DNA of 64,000 bases from Cardiocondyla obscurior. Its lineage: Eukaryota; Arthropoda; Insecta; Hymenoptera; Formicidae. The DNA lies in contig NC_091864.1 in the NCBI RefSeq assembly GCF_019399895.1, positions 9,092,001 to 9,156,000 of the forward strand, written 5' to 3'. Both the position numbers and the translations under genes were made by a program. Below, piece by piece: positions 41,044-52,300 of this stretch. Numbering within the stretch: position 1 is the stretch's first letter; every line of letters starts with the position of its first letter. Under the pieces are notes generated by a model, which did not search any database, had not been told where the DNA came from, and saw only the letters and a list, made by a program, of their open reading frames with translations.

Positions 41044-41079
41044 ACTGAAGTACGTCGCTTCACGGACGCGGCTCTTATA
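41044..41079 (-). promoter_or_regulatory. da: putative da core promoter (TATA-like + Inr)
   Basis: On the minus strand TATAAGAG (41072-41079) is followed by TTCAGTAG, whose TCAGT fits the arthropod initiator with the A at 41046. The first T of the TATA-like box is at about -33, close to the usual spacing. This gives a 5'UTR of about 118 nt to the exon 1 ATG. No DPE was seen at +28. Sequence-based prediction only. Confidence 0.4.
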
Positions 41080-41340
41080 CCTCCACCGCTGGCGCCCTCA
41101 TTCCTCACGTCCATGGCCGCGACACGCGCGCGGCCGCTTTCAAACTTCTAATCCGCATTTGCCTCGATTTCGCACACTTTACACACTGTAAAGAAAAATA
41201 AAAACACGTGAATCAAACAATTTCGCACAATTATTACAACATTCTATTTTACATTTATAGGAATAAATTTTAAACGGGTAAAATAGCCCAAAGAATTCCT
41301 TCGAAACAATTTTTTTTTCTTCGATGTTTGCATTAAATCT

Positions 41341-41346
41341 TTTATT
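41341..41346 (-). terminator. polyadenylation signal AATAAA for the AGTRAP-like gene
   Basis: The minus-strand AATAAA lies about 475 nt past the stop codon in AT-rich sequence and about 300 nt before the putative da transcription start, so the two tandem genes are tightly spaced. Confidence 0.45.
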
Positions 41347-41816
41347 CACAATAGTAGAAAATAGTTACATAAGAATAGATTCTGAATATATTAAAAATAT
41401 TAGATCTGCATAGACATTTATAGTACATGAGATTAAAATTGCGTTCAGTTAGCTAACAGACAATATAATTTCTAGATATCATTAATTTTTAAATATAATT
41501 AGTTAATTAAAGTAACTTATGCCCATGTCATATTGCTCCATCGCTATTGCGTATCGTTGGATAAGTTATAAAAGAACTTTATATACTTTTTAATATATAG
41601 CACAAAATTCAAAAATTAACAGCAAAAAATAAAATATACGATCTCTAATTTTCTGTAATATGAAGCATTATAACTGATGTAATATAAAAGATTATTCAAT
41701 AATGCTAATATAGCATCAACAGCCTCACGAAATTATAACCTAAAATATAATTATGTCATAAACATGTAATATTGCATGAATTTAAAGCTGCTTTATCGAA
41801 CGAACTTCGTTCATTC

Positions 41817-43044
41817 TTAAATTCTATCGAAATCAGAGTTCTGTGGAACGGGATGAGAAATCTCTTCGTAATCTTGTCTGCCATAACCTGTAAATAAATC
41901 AAATAAAATAACAGTTTACAACGTTCCATAATCATTGATATAAAAACTGCTGTTGCGGCATTACTACACTTTCATGCGACATAAATGCAAACGAGAAGCA
42001 ATTTGACAATGAAACAAGTGCCATAACTCGATACAGAAACCTATATAAGTAATTAAAGATCGTTGATTATTAATAATGCATAGACTAGCTGAATTTTGCA
42101 GTAAAGCATACGTGCACATACTTAAAATCAGATCTCGTTGAAGCACTGAGGCACTACAAAAGCGTAGACGTGTGTAGTCGCTGATTTACTGACCCATAGC
42201 AGGACTCGGTGCGAATACAGTGGCTAAGTTGCCATTCCTCCCTTGACCTATTCGCAGCAGGTATATACTTGAGACTGGACGAGCGACCAAATTTATGATC
42301 ATGAGAGCTGCACTAAACTTGTTAGACGCACCTGAAAATTATTAGAATTAAACAATATGCACGTATCTTTTAAACATATACACAATGGCACTCACTGTTG
42401 TAATCTGATGGATAATAAACTGCCAGTGTGATCACGTCAAGAATTATAGAAAGTACATTTATGAAAAACGCCTGCAGAAATATATAATTAAGACCAATTC
42501 AAAATAATAAATTCTTTTCTTCTATTTTATCGATAACTTACAAACTGCAATGGTTCGTCTGATTCATTACTATGGACAGCCCAGAATATACAAACCAAGA
42601 ACAGCAAATTATAGAACAGTACAGATTTTGGACACCAACTTCCCTGTATACCCCTGCAAAATATTTCATGTATAACATAAAGTTTACAAAGATATTGGTT
42701 TTTGTAGTTAAATACAATAATATTCAGTAAATGCAATGCTATCTTACCATGTTATAAGTATCAGATGAATTGCAAATATAATCTGAAAGAAATATAATGA
42801 TTACCAATATTTTGTTTTGCCTTTGTTCATTACATAATATCTACATACTTGTGAATTTAATTACAAATAAAAAAATGACAATAAAGTATGGCATGTACAA
42901 GCGTGAAGCTGTTCATGTACTTATAGAACATACAATATTATATCATACCATTGAAAATATACTAAAATAAGAGAGAAACATAGGTGATAGCTTTGTTTTA
43001 CATACCTTTAAAGGAAAATGGGATAAATTGGTTAGATTAGGCAT
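41817..43044 (-). CDS. AGTRAP-like (type-1 angiotensin II receptor-associated) four-pass membrane protein
   Basis: Six minus-strand coding exons join in phase: 43006-43044, 42748-42782, 42542-42653, 42396-42471, 42194-42331 and 41817-41887. They give 156 aa; human AGTRAP has 159. The start MPNLTNLSHFPLK leads into IIFAIHLILITWG, matching the human NLKVILLGHWLLTTWG pattern. Hydrophobic segments follow at VLFYNLLFLVCIFWAV, FFINVLSIILDVITLAVYY and MIINLVARPVSSIYLLR, the last being the conserved LLxKPLS-type helix. The tail YGRQDYEEISHP resembles the human SAYQTID tail. In mammals the family binds the AT1 receptor and promotes its internalisation; insects lack that receptor, so the role here is unknown. 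The gene lies just upstream of da on the same strand and is divergent from MCCC2. Confidence 0.88.
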
Positions 43045-43203
43045 CCTCGTTGTTTGACAATGGTCTCTGTGCCACAATGACAGAAATAATGACTGATTAA
43101 TAACAATTGCAGTTTACAAATATCTCTTTGGTCAAGGAGAAGGTATCTAATCTTTTTTCCGCCTACAACACCAACTCACAAAAATAAAAAACGCATATAT
43201 ACA

Positions 43204-43222
43204 TATATATATATATATATAT
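43204..43222. repeat. (AT)n microsatellite
   Basis: Alternating AT run upstream of the AGTRAP-like coding start, within its probable 5'UTR intron. Confidence 0.85.
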
Positions 43223-43766
43223 ACTGCGTAATGCGTATATCTGCGTATATCAGAGTCAGCTGTACAGCTGCAAAAGCAGTTTTTGTAGCTGCTGCCATCT
43301 AACGCATTTGCTCGGTCTCAGAACCAAATGTGTTAGAATTAAATATAAAATAAAAATGAAAAATGTGAGCTCCCAGATCCAATTAATATTGCCATTCAAT
43401 GCGATATAAAAATAAAAAAAATTCAACAATAGCTGCATATATTTTATTCAGCCATTTGATGAAGGAGAGAGAGGAGAAGAGAGGAGAGAAAGGGAAAGAC
43501 GTACGCAAGTGAATCGCCACCAAAATCGCAATCTGCATGTAACATCGCACATTTATCACGCCGTCCACAAAAAAATTTTTTTTTTGCGCGTGCATATTCG
43601 CTTGTGGCCAATCGCACACAAAATGGCAGCAATTGGTACTTCGACACGAAACTGAAACGCCCTTTTTATCGCTTGTCAAACATCGCTCGAGTATTTGTCC
43701 GGCGTATAATTTTTAAAATATCGAAACTCGAGCATACGAAAGCAAAAAAGAAAGGCATTTTCTTAC

Positions 43767-43930
43767 CTGACACTAATTATGAACGACGAATGACACCTCC
43801 GTGGACCAGATTCACCAAGTCTCCGAAAGCAGGTAGCGGATTCCGAATCGCTGCATCTAACGATCGAGACGTGCACTCGATAGGCAGCGATATCCACTCC
43901 ACTAGATGATTCCCATGTAGTTTCGATGCC
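43767..43930 (-). other. probable untranslated first exon of the AGTRAP-like gene
   Basis: A strong minus-strand donor CAG|GTAAGA ends at 43767, with no coding frame that continues into the gene. A plausible acceptor, gtggcacag, precedes 43066, 22 nt upstream of the ATG. The upstream edge of the exon is a guess. Confidence 0.4.
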
Positions 43931-44439
43931 ACACTCACGTTCTTAATTCGCGCGATAGCGGTTGGGAGAGATACGCAAAGAATTCGAGCCGAATTCTGGG
44001 AGTCCGTAGCTTACCGCGACCATCCGCCGAGCCGTGTCTCAACCGAACTGGCAATTCGAAACTCGTCACTGTGCGCAGGTGCGGCTCTCAAGACGTCGGT
44101 ACAGTCGACCACTGTTAACTCGGCTTAGCTTACTCAAGTTCATGCGGCTGGATGGCTGACCAAATGAAAACAAACCCGCGCACCCACCGATAATGCGTCG
44201 AATAACAACAAGTATGTAGTTCTGTGCAACGTATGTACACACATAATCTAATCATATACGTATGTGTATATGTATGTATGTATGTATTTGTAAGTACGTA
44301 CGTCTCGATAAAAAAAAAAACAATCTTCCATGTGATTCGAGTTCTTAACTCCGGTTTGCATAGCATGCCAATATTGCAAGTCGCTACTGACTGTTATTTT
44401 TGTTGCAGCGGTGATAGAGAGCTTGTAATTTTGTAAACG
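43931..44439. promoter_or_regulatory. divergent promoter region between the AGTRAP-like gene and MCCC2
   Basis: About 500 bp separates the presumed 5' exon of the minus-strand gene from the MCCC2 start codon. It contains a TATG/GTAT simple repeat (about 44258-44295), an A run and, near 44400, a T-rich stretch ending in gttgcag that could be an acceptor for a 5'UTR intron of MCCC2. No clear TATA or Inr was picked. Confidence 0.4.
44258..44295 (+). repeat. (TATG)n-like simple repeat
   Basis: Short run of TATG/GTAT units in the divergent promoter region upstream of MCCC2. Confidence 0.75.
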
Positions 44440-46798
44440 ATGTTGCACAGAAGTCGTCACTTGTTTTGGCACTTCCGGCCCTTCGTGAAATCTTATCACG
44501 AAGCAGCGTTCGTTATCGGTACGACGCCGGACACTAGCTCGCCTATTTATCAGGTTAGAGAGTACAAATGTGCAAATCATTGTTGTGAACTTTGTTTTTT
44601 TTATAACTCACGTCTTCCACTTTTTTGAAACAATATCGTCGCAGATTTGAAAATTTGTATCAATTGATGTTGCGAATAGTATTATTTTATATTAAATTTT
44701 TATATTCTAGGAGAATTATGCACAAATGAAAAATCTCGTTGAGCGACTGAAAAACACTGTGGAAAAGATAGTTGAAGGTGGTGGACAGAAAGCTAAGGAT
44801 AGACATGTAAGCAAAGGGAAACTCTTACCTCGGGAACGCATAAATACTCTTTTAGACACAAATTCACCTTTCTTAGAATTCTCACAATTGGCAGGTTATG
44901 AGATGTATGGCAAAGAAGAGGTGCCAGCAGGAGGAATTATCACTGGCATTGGAAGAGTTGAAGGGTATTCTAAAGAGTCACAAATTAATATTTTGAATTG
45001 ATAGTTATTATATTTTTATGTTTAATTTCTTCTTTTTTTTCTAGCACTGAATGTGTAATAATGATGAATGATACAACTGTAAAAGGTGGTACATATTACC
45101 CTATTACGGTCAAAAAACACTTACGAGCTCAGGAAATTGCAGAGGAAAATAGACTGCCTTGCATATATTTAGTTGACAGTGGTGGTGCAAATTTGACTAG
45201 ACAAGCTGATGTATTTCCTGATAAAATGCATTTTGGCAGAAGTTTCTATAATCAAGCAAACATGAGTGCCAAAGGGATAGCCCAAATTGCAGTGGTTATG
45301 GGAAGTTGCACAGCAGGTTTGCCATTACTTTCTTATTGATATACATTTACTTTTTTGTGTAGATTTATCATCACTTGTAATCATGCCACAGGTGGTGCAT
45401 ATGTCCCTGCTATGGCGGATGAAAATATTATTGTTGGTAATCAAGGTACGATATTTTTGGCTGGCCCACCATTAGTAAAGGCTTCGACCGGTGAAGAGGT
45501 TTCACCAGAAGACTTAGGAGGAGCCGCGCTTCATTGTCGGTAATTATTTCAAAACACTTCATTAATAGTAGTTGTGAGTGCTTAATTGCAATTAAAAATT
45601 TAGACAGTCTGGTGTAACCGATCATTACGCAATAGATGACACGCACGCTTTACATCTTGCGCGTCGAGTTGTAAAAGACTTGAATTTACAACCACCTATG
45701 GATGTAAAAATTAGCAAAAGTATTGAGCTGCCTGTACACGCTATCGATGATATCTATGGCATTGTTGGAACGAATCTGAAACGTCCTTATGAAGTGAAGG
45801 AAGTTATCGCAAGAATTGTGGACGGATCGAAGTTTCATGAATTTAAAGCGCAATACGGTGAAACCTTGGTCACTGGGTTTGCTAAAATTTATGGCTATCC
45901 TGTTGGTATAGTTGCAAACAACGGTGTATTGTTTTCGGAAAGTGCTCTAAAAGGAGCTCATTTTGTGCAGCTTTGTGCTCAAAGAAAAATCCCTCTTATA
46001 TTTCTACAAAATATCACAGGTACAATTATGAGAGTATTTTTAATATTTTGATTAAAAATGCGTATCAGGCAATATGTAATTTAACAAATTTATTAATGTA
46101 GGATTCATGGTGGGTAGAGACGCGGAATTAGGAGGTATCGCCAAAAACGGTGCTAAAATGGTAACAGCAGTAGCATGTGCACAGGTACCAAAAATTACAG
46201 TAATAATCGGAGGTTCCTACGGAGCTGGCAATTATGGTATTTTTTTTTTATTATTATTTTAATATATTTTTTTCCGAAGAGAGAGAGAAAGAATTTAATA
46301 TTTTTATATTTTTATATATAGGAATGTGTGGTCGATCTTATTCTCCACGTTTCCTTTATTCTTGGCCAAACGCTAAAATATGTGTAATGGGAGGAGAACA
46401 AGCAGCGAATGTATTAGTACAAATCACAAAAGATCAACGTGCAAGAGAAGGAAAGCAGGTACAGTTTAATTTTTATTTCTTCAATATGCAAACGTAAATA
46501 TATATTTCGATTTTTATGCAGTTGACTCAAGAAGAAGAAGAGAATCTCAAGAATCCGATCATTAAACAGTTTGAAGAGGAAGGCAATCCATTTTATTCCA
46601 GTGCAAGGTAAATTATTATTGTTGTGTAAACCAAAAATTAATTTTTATCTCGAATACTCTAATATATATATTTTTTTTAGAATTTGGGATGATGGTGTAA
46701 TCGATCCGATTGACACGCGAGTCGTGCTAGGTTTAAGCTTGTCAGCAAGTTTAAATGCGCCTATACCTGATAGTAAATTCGGTATTTTTCGAATGTAA
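44440..46798 (+). CDS. MCCC2: methylcrotonoyl-CoA carboxylase beta subunit, mitochondrial
   Basis: This carboxyltransferase subunit moves CO2 from biotin on the alpha subunit to 3-methylcrotonyl-CoA in leucine catabolism, in the mitochondrial matrix. Nine coding exons join in phase: 44440-44553, 44711-44964, 45045-45316, 45392-45539, 45604-46019, 46102-46236, 46322-46458, 46522-46607 and 46681-46798. They give 559 aa against 563 in human. The first 20 or so residues are rich in Arg, His and Lys, fitting a mitochondrial presequence. Key motifs: GGGQKA, GKLLPRERI, GGIITGIGRV, MGSCTAGGAYVPAMADE (acyl-CoA site), QNITGFMVG, GGSYGAGNYGMCGR (biotin site), GGEQAA and the exact family ending FGIFRM. 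Exon 2 uses a weak donor GTATTC. Residue 174 is Thr (SGGANLTRQ) where relatives have Pro. Otherwise intact. Confidence 0.97.
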
Positions 46799-46845
46799 TA
46801 TAAGTATCAAAACGTATGAAAGTTGATCTTGAAAGTACTCCATTT

Positions 46846-46851
46846 ATTAAA
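46846..46851 (+). terminator. polyadenylation signal ATTAAA of MCCC2
   Basis: ATTAAA lies 48 nt after the MCCC2 stop codon, followed by AT-rich sequence; the 3'UTR would be very short. Position and sequence only. Confidence 0.45.
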
Positions 46852-47490
46852 TAAGAATATTGTTAAAATTTATTTTTTTATATCTATTATATATAATGTA
46901 TATGTACACTGAAATTATCGATTACCACCTTTTGAGCCCAGCCCATGGTGTCGTACGCTAATCCCCGTCGCCGCGGCAAATGTCATATCTGCCTCTCAGT
47001 GTACCAAAAACTACATAAAAAAATATTTTTCTATTGTTATACATTCCAAAATATATCTTTTGTTATATTTTAATATTGGTGATTTATAATGCGTATGTCT
47101 GTTATTTCATAATTTTTTCCAAATGCATCTCTTTTTACAAAACAAAATTAACATCAGTTATCGTTGCGTGTGTTTAATTTAAGAAATTTATAATTTTTTA
47201 CGATACAAAAATATTCGGATTATTAGATTATTTTTAGGACTTGCTCGAACAGAATTTGATCTCGAAATCGCGAAAAAAAAAACAGTTAATTTTTTTATTT
47301 TGAGGGAAAACGCCTCAAGCTTGCCAAGAGTAAAAAAAAACGTAAACAGGTGTACTCGGCGTTGAGCTTGACATTTTTGATGACTCCGTGCGAAAAGGAC
47401 AACGGCTAATAAACGAATCTATCGACTGTCTCACTTTCTTCGCGGTTGTCTTGTCTCTTTTCATCTAATGGCCGAAATCCCTCTAACGGT
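46852..47490. other. intergenic, AT-rich
   Basis: Mostly AT-rich with A/T runs and a small GC-rich island at about 46930-46990. No ORF or RNA gene recognised. Confidence 0.6.
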
Positions 47491-47494
47491 CACT

Positions 47495-47528
47495 TCAGTC
47501 TAGTTGCGGGGGTTCGAGTGCGCGGACG
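47495..47528 (+). promoter_or_regulatory. core promoter: initiator + DPE
   Basis: TTCAGTC gives an initiator with A(+1) at 47497. Positions +28 to +32 (47524-47528) read GGACG, a perfect match to the downstream promoter element consensus RGWYV at exactly the required spacing. This combination is a well-known TATA-less insect promoter. There is no TATA box at -30. Confidence 0.6.
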
Positions 47529-48429
47529 TGTTCTTAATCGCTCCGCATTTACGCGTATTTTCGACTGCGGATAGGAAGTGCAACATACGAATTAATGTCG
47601 ACGTCGTTGATTCGGAAACGAACAATCATTTTCTGCACTCTTGTATCATTCTACTCTCGTTCTGTGCTTTGTATTGTGCCTCGAAAAAGTGCTTCGAGAA
47701 GAAAGAGTTATGTCGCTGGCGGAGCGCACGGAGCGTCCAGCATGAAGAGCGCCGTATCCGGTATTTCGAACTCACTTCACTCGTCGCTTTCTTCGGCGAC
47801 ATTCAGCGGGTTCCGGCGATTGCCATTGTCCGGTCACGAGATCTGCACCTCACCCGTCTTCTTCGTCGCGGTCGAAATTCTCATCCCGTTTCGAACAAGT
47901 GGTATTTGAGGAACTCGAGGAAGATAAAGTTCGAGGAACATTTTCATATCGCGGTCCATCTCGTTCGCCGCTTGACGCAAATTCTGGACGTCATTCCGCC
48001 GATGATAATTGACCGAAGAGGCAAAAGTGACTCTTAAATTTCGCTTTACATCTTAGCCTGCCTCTTGTTTCGAGATCGAGGACGACTCGAAGGAAGTGAC
48101 CAACGTTACGCATCGAGAATGCAAATTTATACAACAGCTGATTGTTCGTCGCGTTTCTTAATTTTAATTGTAAAACATCGCCGCGATAATCCGTCATTCT
48201 TTCAATCGTTCATTTCTCGAGTGATAGTGTTAGTGATAGTGATGGTCATGGTGATTATAAAAAAAAGCAGATCAGTGTAATATAATGTCAAGTGACTTAA
48301 AGTGCTACAAGACGCCAGGATAATCCAGAATACTGCCAAGGAAGGAAGGAAGGAAGGAAGGAAGGAAGGAAGGAAGGATGGACGGAAAGATGAACAATAA
48401 TTTATACTAACCTAACCGGAAGATACAAA
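47497..48429 (+). other. probable untranslated first exon of a plus-strand gene continuing downstream
   Basis: The exon would run from the Inr+DPE start to a perfect donor AAA|GTAAGT (donor at 48430-48435). The open frames inside overlap each other, resemble no family and do not run into the donor, so I read about 930 nt of 5'UTR with upstream ORFs. It contains an AAGG repeat near its 3' end. No downstream coding exon was recognised on the plus strand up to 64000, so the gene's identity is unknown. Confidence 0.42.
48338..48378 (+). repeat. (AAGG)n microsatellite
   Basis: About ten copies of AAGG/GGAA, ending in GGATGGACGG, inside the presumed 5'UTR exon. Confidence 0.9.
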
Positions 48430-48435
48430 GTAAGT

Positions 48436-49310
48436 GAACCGGCAACACGCCGTCGACCTTAAATTACTCATTTGTAATTATCAATATAATTATATAACTA
48501 ATGTCCGAATTTAATAAAGCGCGCGCAGGGTTTCTTCTAGTAATTGAAAAAAGTAATAACTATGTTACACGTCTACTTGACGATTTATTTATTTTACACT
48601 TATTTAACGTAATAATTAAACTGAGATTACAAATACGCAATTAATTACTTAGTAATTAATTAAGTCGCATTTTAATATTACACCTCGTCGCACGACTAGG
48701 TTTATATCTTTCCCCACTCGCAAAGGCCAATTTTCTTTTAGCTATCTCTCCATCGAGATACGGTAATTACGATATACGTATAATTAAAAAAAAAATAAAA
48801 TAAAAATTATAATCTAAAAACTGAAACGTGCGATTGAAAATTCGGCGGTCGCAGAGCGGAGAAATCATACGCGTTACTGTTTATTATATTAGCGCCAAGA
48901 TAGTTAATCCACTTTTTAAGCTTTACAAATTCGATTAAAGTAAGTTATCGAATTTCCTGTCTAACACACGTTTCTCATTAAATATATTTTTACGCATAAT
49001 AGTACTTTAATATGTACGACAATTTTACAATCAAGATACACTTCTTTTTCGGGAACATACGCTATTTTAGAACATCGTTATTCTAGATCTAATTTTGTTC
49101 GGAACATATTTTGATTGTACACAGTCTATGATCACTATAATTAGAGACTTGTTATTGCGATGATCGGAATCTCTCGACTATTAGTGAGCAAGTTAACTAT
49201 CATTCCCAGAAGCAATACTTCTTACTTTCCTTCGTGTTTTTAACGTATTTCAGACTGCGTATTATTACATAGTTAGCAACCGTTTGTCAGGATACGCGAA
49301 GTCTCGGTTT
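48436..49310. other. AT-rich stretch; 3' flank of the ZP-domain gene (minus) and intron of the plus-strand transcript
   Basis: Contains several minus-strand AATAAA hexamers (TTTATT on plus), for example near 48585 and 48876, any of which could end the ZP gene. No coding exon seen. Confidence 0.5.
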
Positions 49311-52300
49311 CTATAGTAGCTTGTAGAGGCAAAGAAATACCAAGACGAGAGACAGACTCAACGTACTACACGAGGAACCATTGAGTACCATCTCGGTTAC
49401 CTTGTATTTAAACTGTTCGCTTATTTCTTCCGCGAGGAATGCTCTTTCGTGCGTCCTAATTGTCGTCGGCCCGGACTGCTCTCTGACTTCCTCGGCGATC
49501 ACTGCCCTTTCCTTCGTGTGCGTTCTGTTTTTACCCTTCCTGATGAATTCTGACAGTACTAGAACACAGTACGGAGTACGTGTACACATCGTAACGCAAG
49601 CCGTAAACGTGATGAATACGCGGTAATTATTCAAGCGCTCATTCACTTCGCGAGATGAAGATGCATACCTTGATCGATCATGACGTCATCCGCGGAATCG
49701 ACCTTGATGAACGTCGACATGGTTACCTCGAACAATTTATTCTTGTCGGCGCTTGACATTTCAATGGCCCGTCTTTTCCTGCCGAAACCAATTTGGCCGT
49801 TGCTGCATTCGATCTGAAGCAAACGCGTATTTCAATAAATCCGACGGAGCGAAAGGTAGGTTGACGAGGTAGAAAAATGAAGAACAACGAGTATACAGAG
49901 TGAAAAGGACGATGTAATAATTGTGCATGATAATGGTCGTACCCCAGAACACTTATCCAAGCAAACGTTAACTGTGCCGCGGAACTGGACGTAAGTGCTT
50001 TCCGGGAATTTAAACGCCCGGAATTTCGCCGTCAGGAAGTCGCCGTCCACCGTGTTGAAATTCTCAAACAAGTAGGGATCTACGGAGCACCTGTGCAGAA
50101 ATTATGCCCATGTTGCATGACACAAGAGCAAAGTTATAAAACGACGTCTTCAATTACGTTTACATAAAAATTGACAGATTACCCGTTGATAATAATTGTT
50201 TCTTCCTGCGTCTTGGTATCGGTGACCAGCATGTAAGTGACCAGCAGGCCGTAGATGGGCGCCGAGTCGTTGTCCAGAAATATTTCCATCTGCAACGGGG
50301 TGCCGGGGCTGACGTTAAGTTCTCCGGTAACTAAAACTCCACCTTGCCGCACTCCAACGCCGAGAATCGGGACTGGCGCTGCTCCCGAAATTTCCTCGCG
50401 TATATCGATCACTCTAAAGCAGATAAATATATTTCTATAAAATTAAATTAAAGAATAGGAAGATACGATAAATAAATATATTTCAAGTTATTTAATGTTC
50501 GACTATTGCGGGCTATTTTAATCGCGGCTGTCGCCCGTTACGTTCGCGGCGACTTGCGTGACGACTGAGCGGAACCGAAAACCACAAGGTCACAATCGCC
50601 TACTTTCAAAAACGAAGTCACGAGGCCGAGCACCTGGCCCGATGCTGTGATCAATGTTGCGTATCCAAGCACGCAATTCCGAATCAGCGGCGGTTCGCAC
50701 ACGCCACGCCAAAGCGTAGGAACATCAGGCGATGACCTGTAACGCCGCCGTAGTTATCCCCGCGGGAAGATTCGACCTACTTTGCGGTTATGCAGAATCG
50801 CTGAAGATTATACAAGCGACCCTGCAGCGCGATCTACTCCACGAGAAAAAGAAAGAAGGGCGAACCATCCGTGCGTGGTCCCGCATTTTCCGGGCAAGTA
50901 AATCAATTCCGATACGCGTGGACCGGTCCTCATCTCGCGCGTATCGCGACGTCATGAAGTTAAGTCGTGGTGAGCGGGCGGCATAGAAATTATGGTGACC
51001 GACGAAATAACGAAGACAAATGTTCACCAGAACGGGCGGACCGTGAAATTACAGGCGGCGAGAAAATTCGAATACGACAGGTAAGAACGAGGTGGAACGA
51101 GAGCTTGCAAATAAGAAACGTGCGCGGACGAACCCGACTCGATAACAAGGTATCGACGCGGCTCATCGGGAATCATTATTCATTATTACGACTGTGACTC
51201 CGTGTTATTTTATACGATTCTCTCGCAAACAGTCGTGTCCTCTTTTACCGCGGTCTCCGAGACGAAGCACGCTTTGTTAAGATGTCTCCTGGCGTGTGAC
51301 GACCTCTCGTATACACGCCGTTTCGATACGCCGTTGTGCAAAAACTACTTAATTACGCGATTAATTTTTTAGCAAGGGAGTCACGCAACGCATTGAGTTG
51401 CATGCCTCGGGGAGAAGTTCATTTCTCCGAGCCGTCATTAGCTAGGAAAATCTTCAGAGTCCTCCGCGTTCCGGCCGCTTGTGGCTCGAATTTACTTCGG
51501 AGCAGAGCAGAATTAACCGAATAATTATCCCTCATAAACTAATAACTCGGAGCAAATAGGCGCGCACAATGCGCGAGTCACCGTAATCGGCAAACGGTTA
51601 ATAGGCAGATTTTACGTCGCGTGACTCGAGCCCGAGAAGAACCGCGGCGATGTCGTCCCTTGATAAGTTAACAATAAAGATTTCGCGGGCTTCCTGGTGG
51701 CGGCGGGATTTTGCGGAATTCGCGAGACACAATCCGTCGAAGTGCGCGTTCGATTAACGCCAATAAATTGTTGCCCCGGTGGCTGGTAGTTGCGATAAAA
51801 ATTCCTCGCCGCGTTTTCTCGAGAGCACGTCTTTGCGATGGGTACTTGAAGAATGTCGACCGGCAAAGCGGCTTTCGTTCGGGAGAAGCTGTGGGATCTA
51901 CCGGTAGGCCTCTTCTCCTCACCGTCGTCGCTTTGCCCAACGTGCTAAAATCGCTCGCGCGTGCACGATAGCTTTTCCACCATCTGCAGAGGAACCGTTG
52001 CGCAATAGACTTGGCCGCTTCGTCTCGCCGTAAAATCGACTCTCGTAATGTCACCGCATGTGTCCCAGCCTACAGGCTGGACGTCCCGCTATTAAATTCC
52101 TCGATGAACTTAATAAGCACTTAATGTCGCTCTCCCCTTCGGAGGAAAGATTTCGAGAGAGAACATCGATTGCGTCGCGTCTCTTTAGCATGCTGCCTCA
52201 AATTCCTCTGACATCAGTTCGCATGGCGACTTTAAAATTCACTTACGTTTGAGGTTGAAGAAAGAATTTCGTTATTTAATCACGTTGCGGAAACTCATTT

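Larger units (their letters stand above)
40100..41150. other. CpG-rich 5' region of da
   Basis: Dense CG dinucleotides span the 5'UTR, exon 1 and the start of intron 1. Open frames here on both strands are composition artefacts around the true exon 40847-40928. A GTGC/ACGT-rich simple stretch lies at about 40260-40300. Confidence 0.6.

Noticed and set aside
40377..41048. 223-codon plus-strand open frame over da exon 1
   Set aside because: Antisense shadow in CpG-rich DNA; the minus strand holds the recognised da exon and promoter.
47504..48037. 177-codon frame in the presumed 5'UTR exon
   Set aside because: Lacks an ATG start, resembles no family, and does not reach the donor at 48430.
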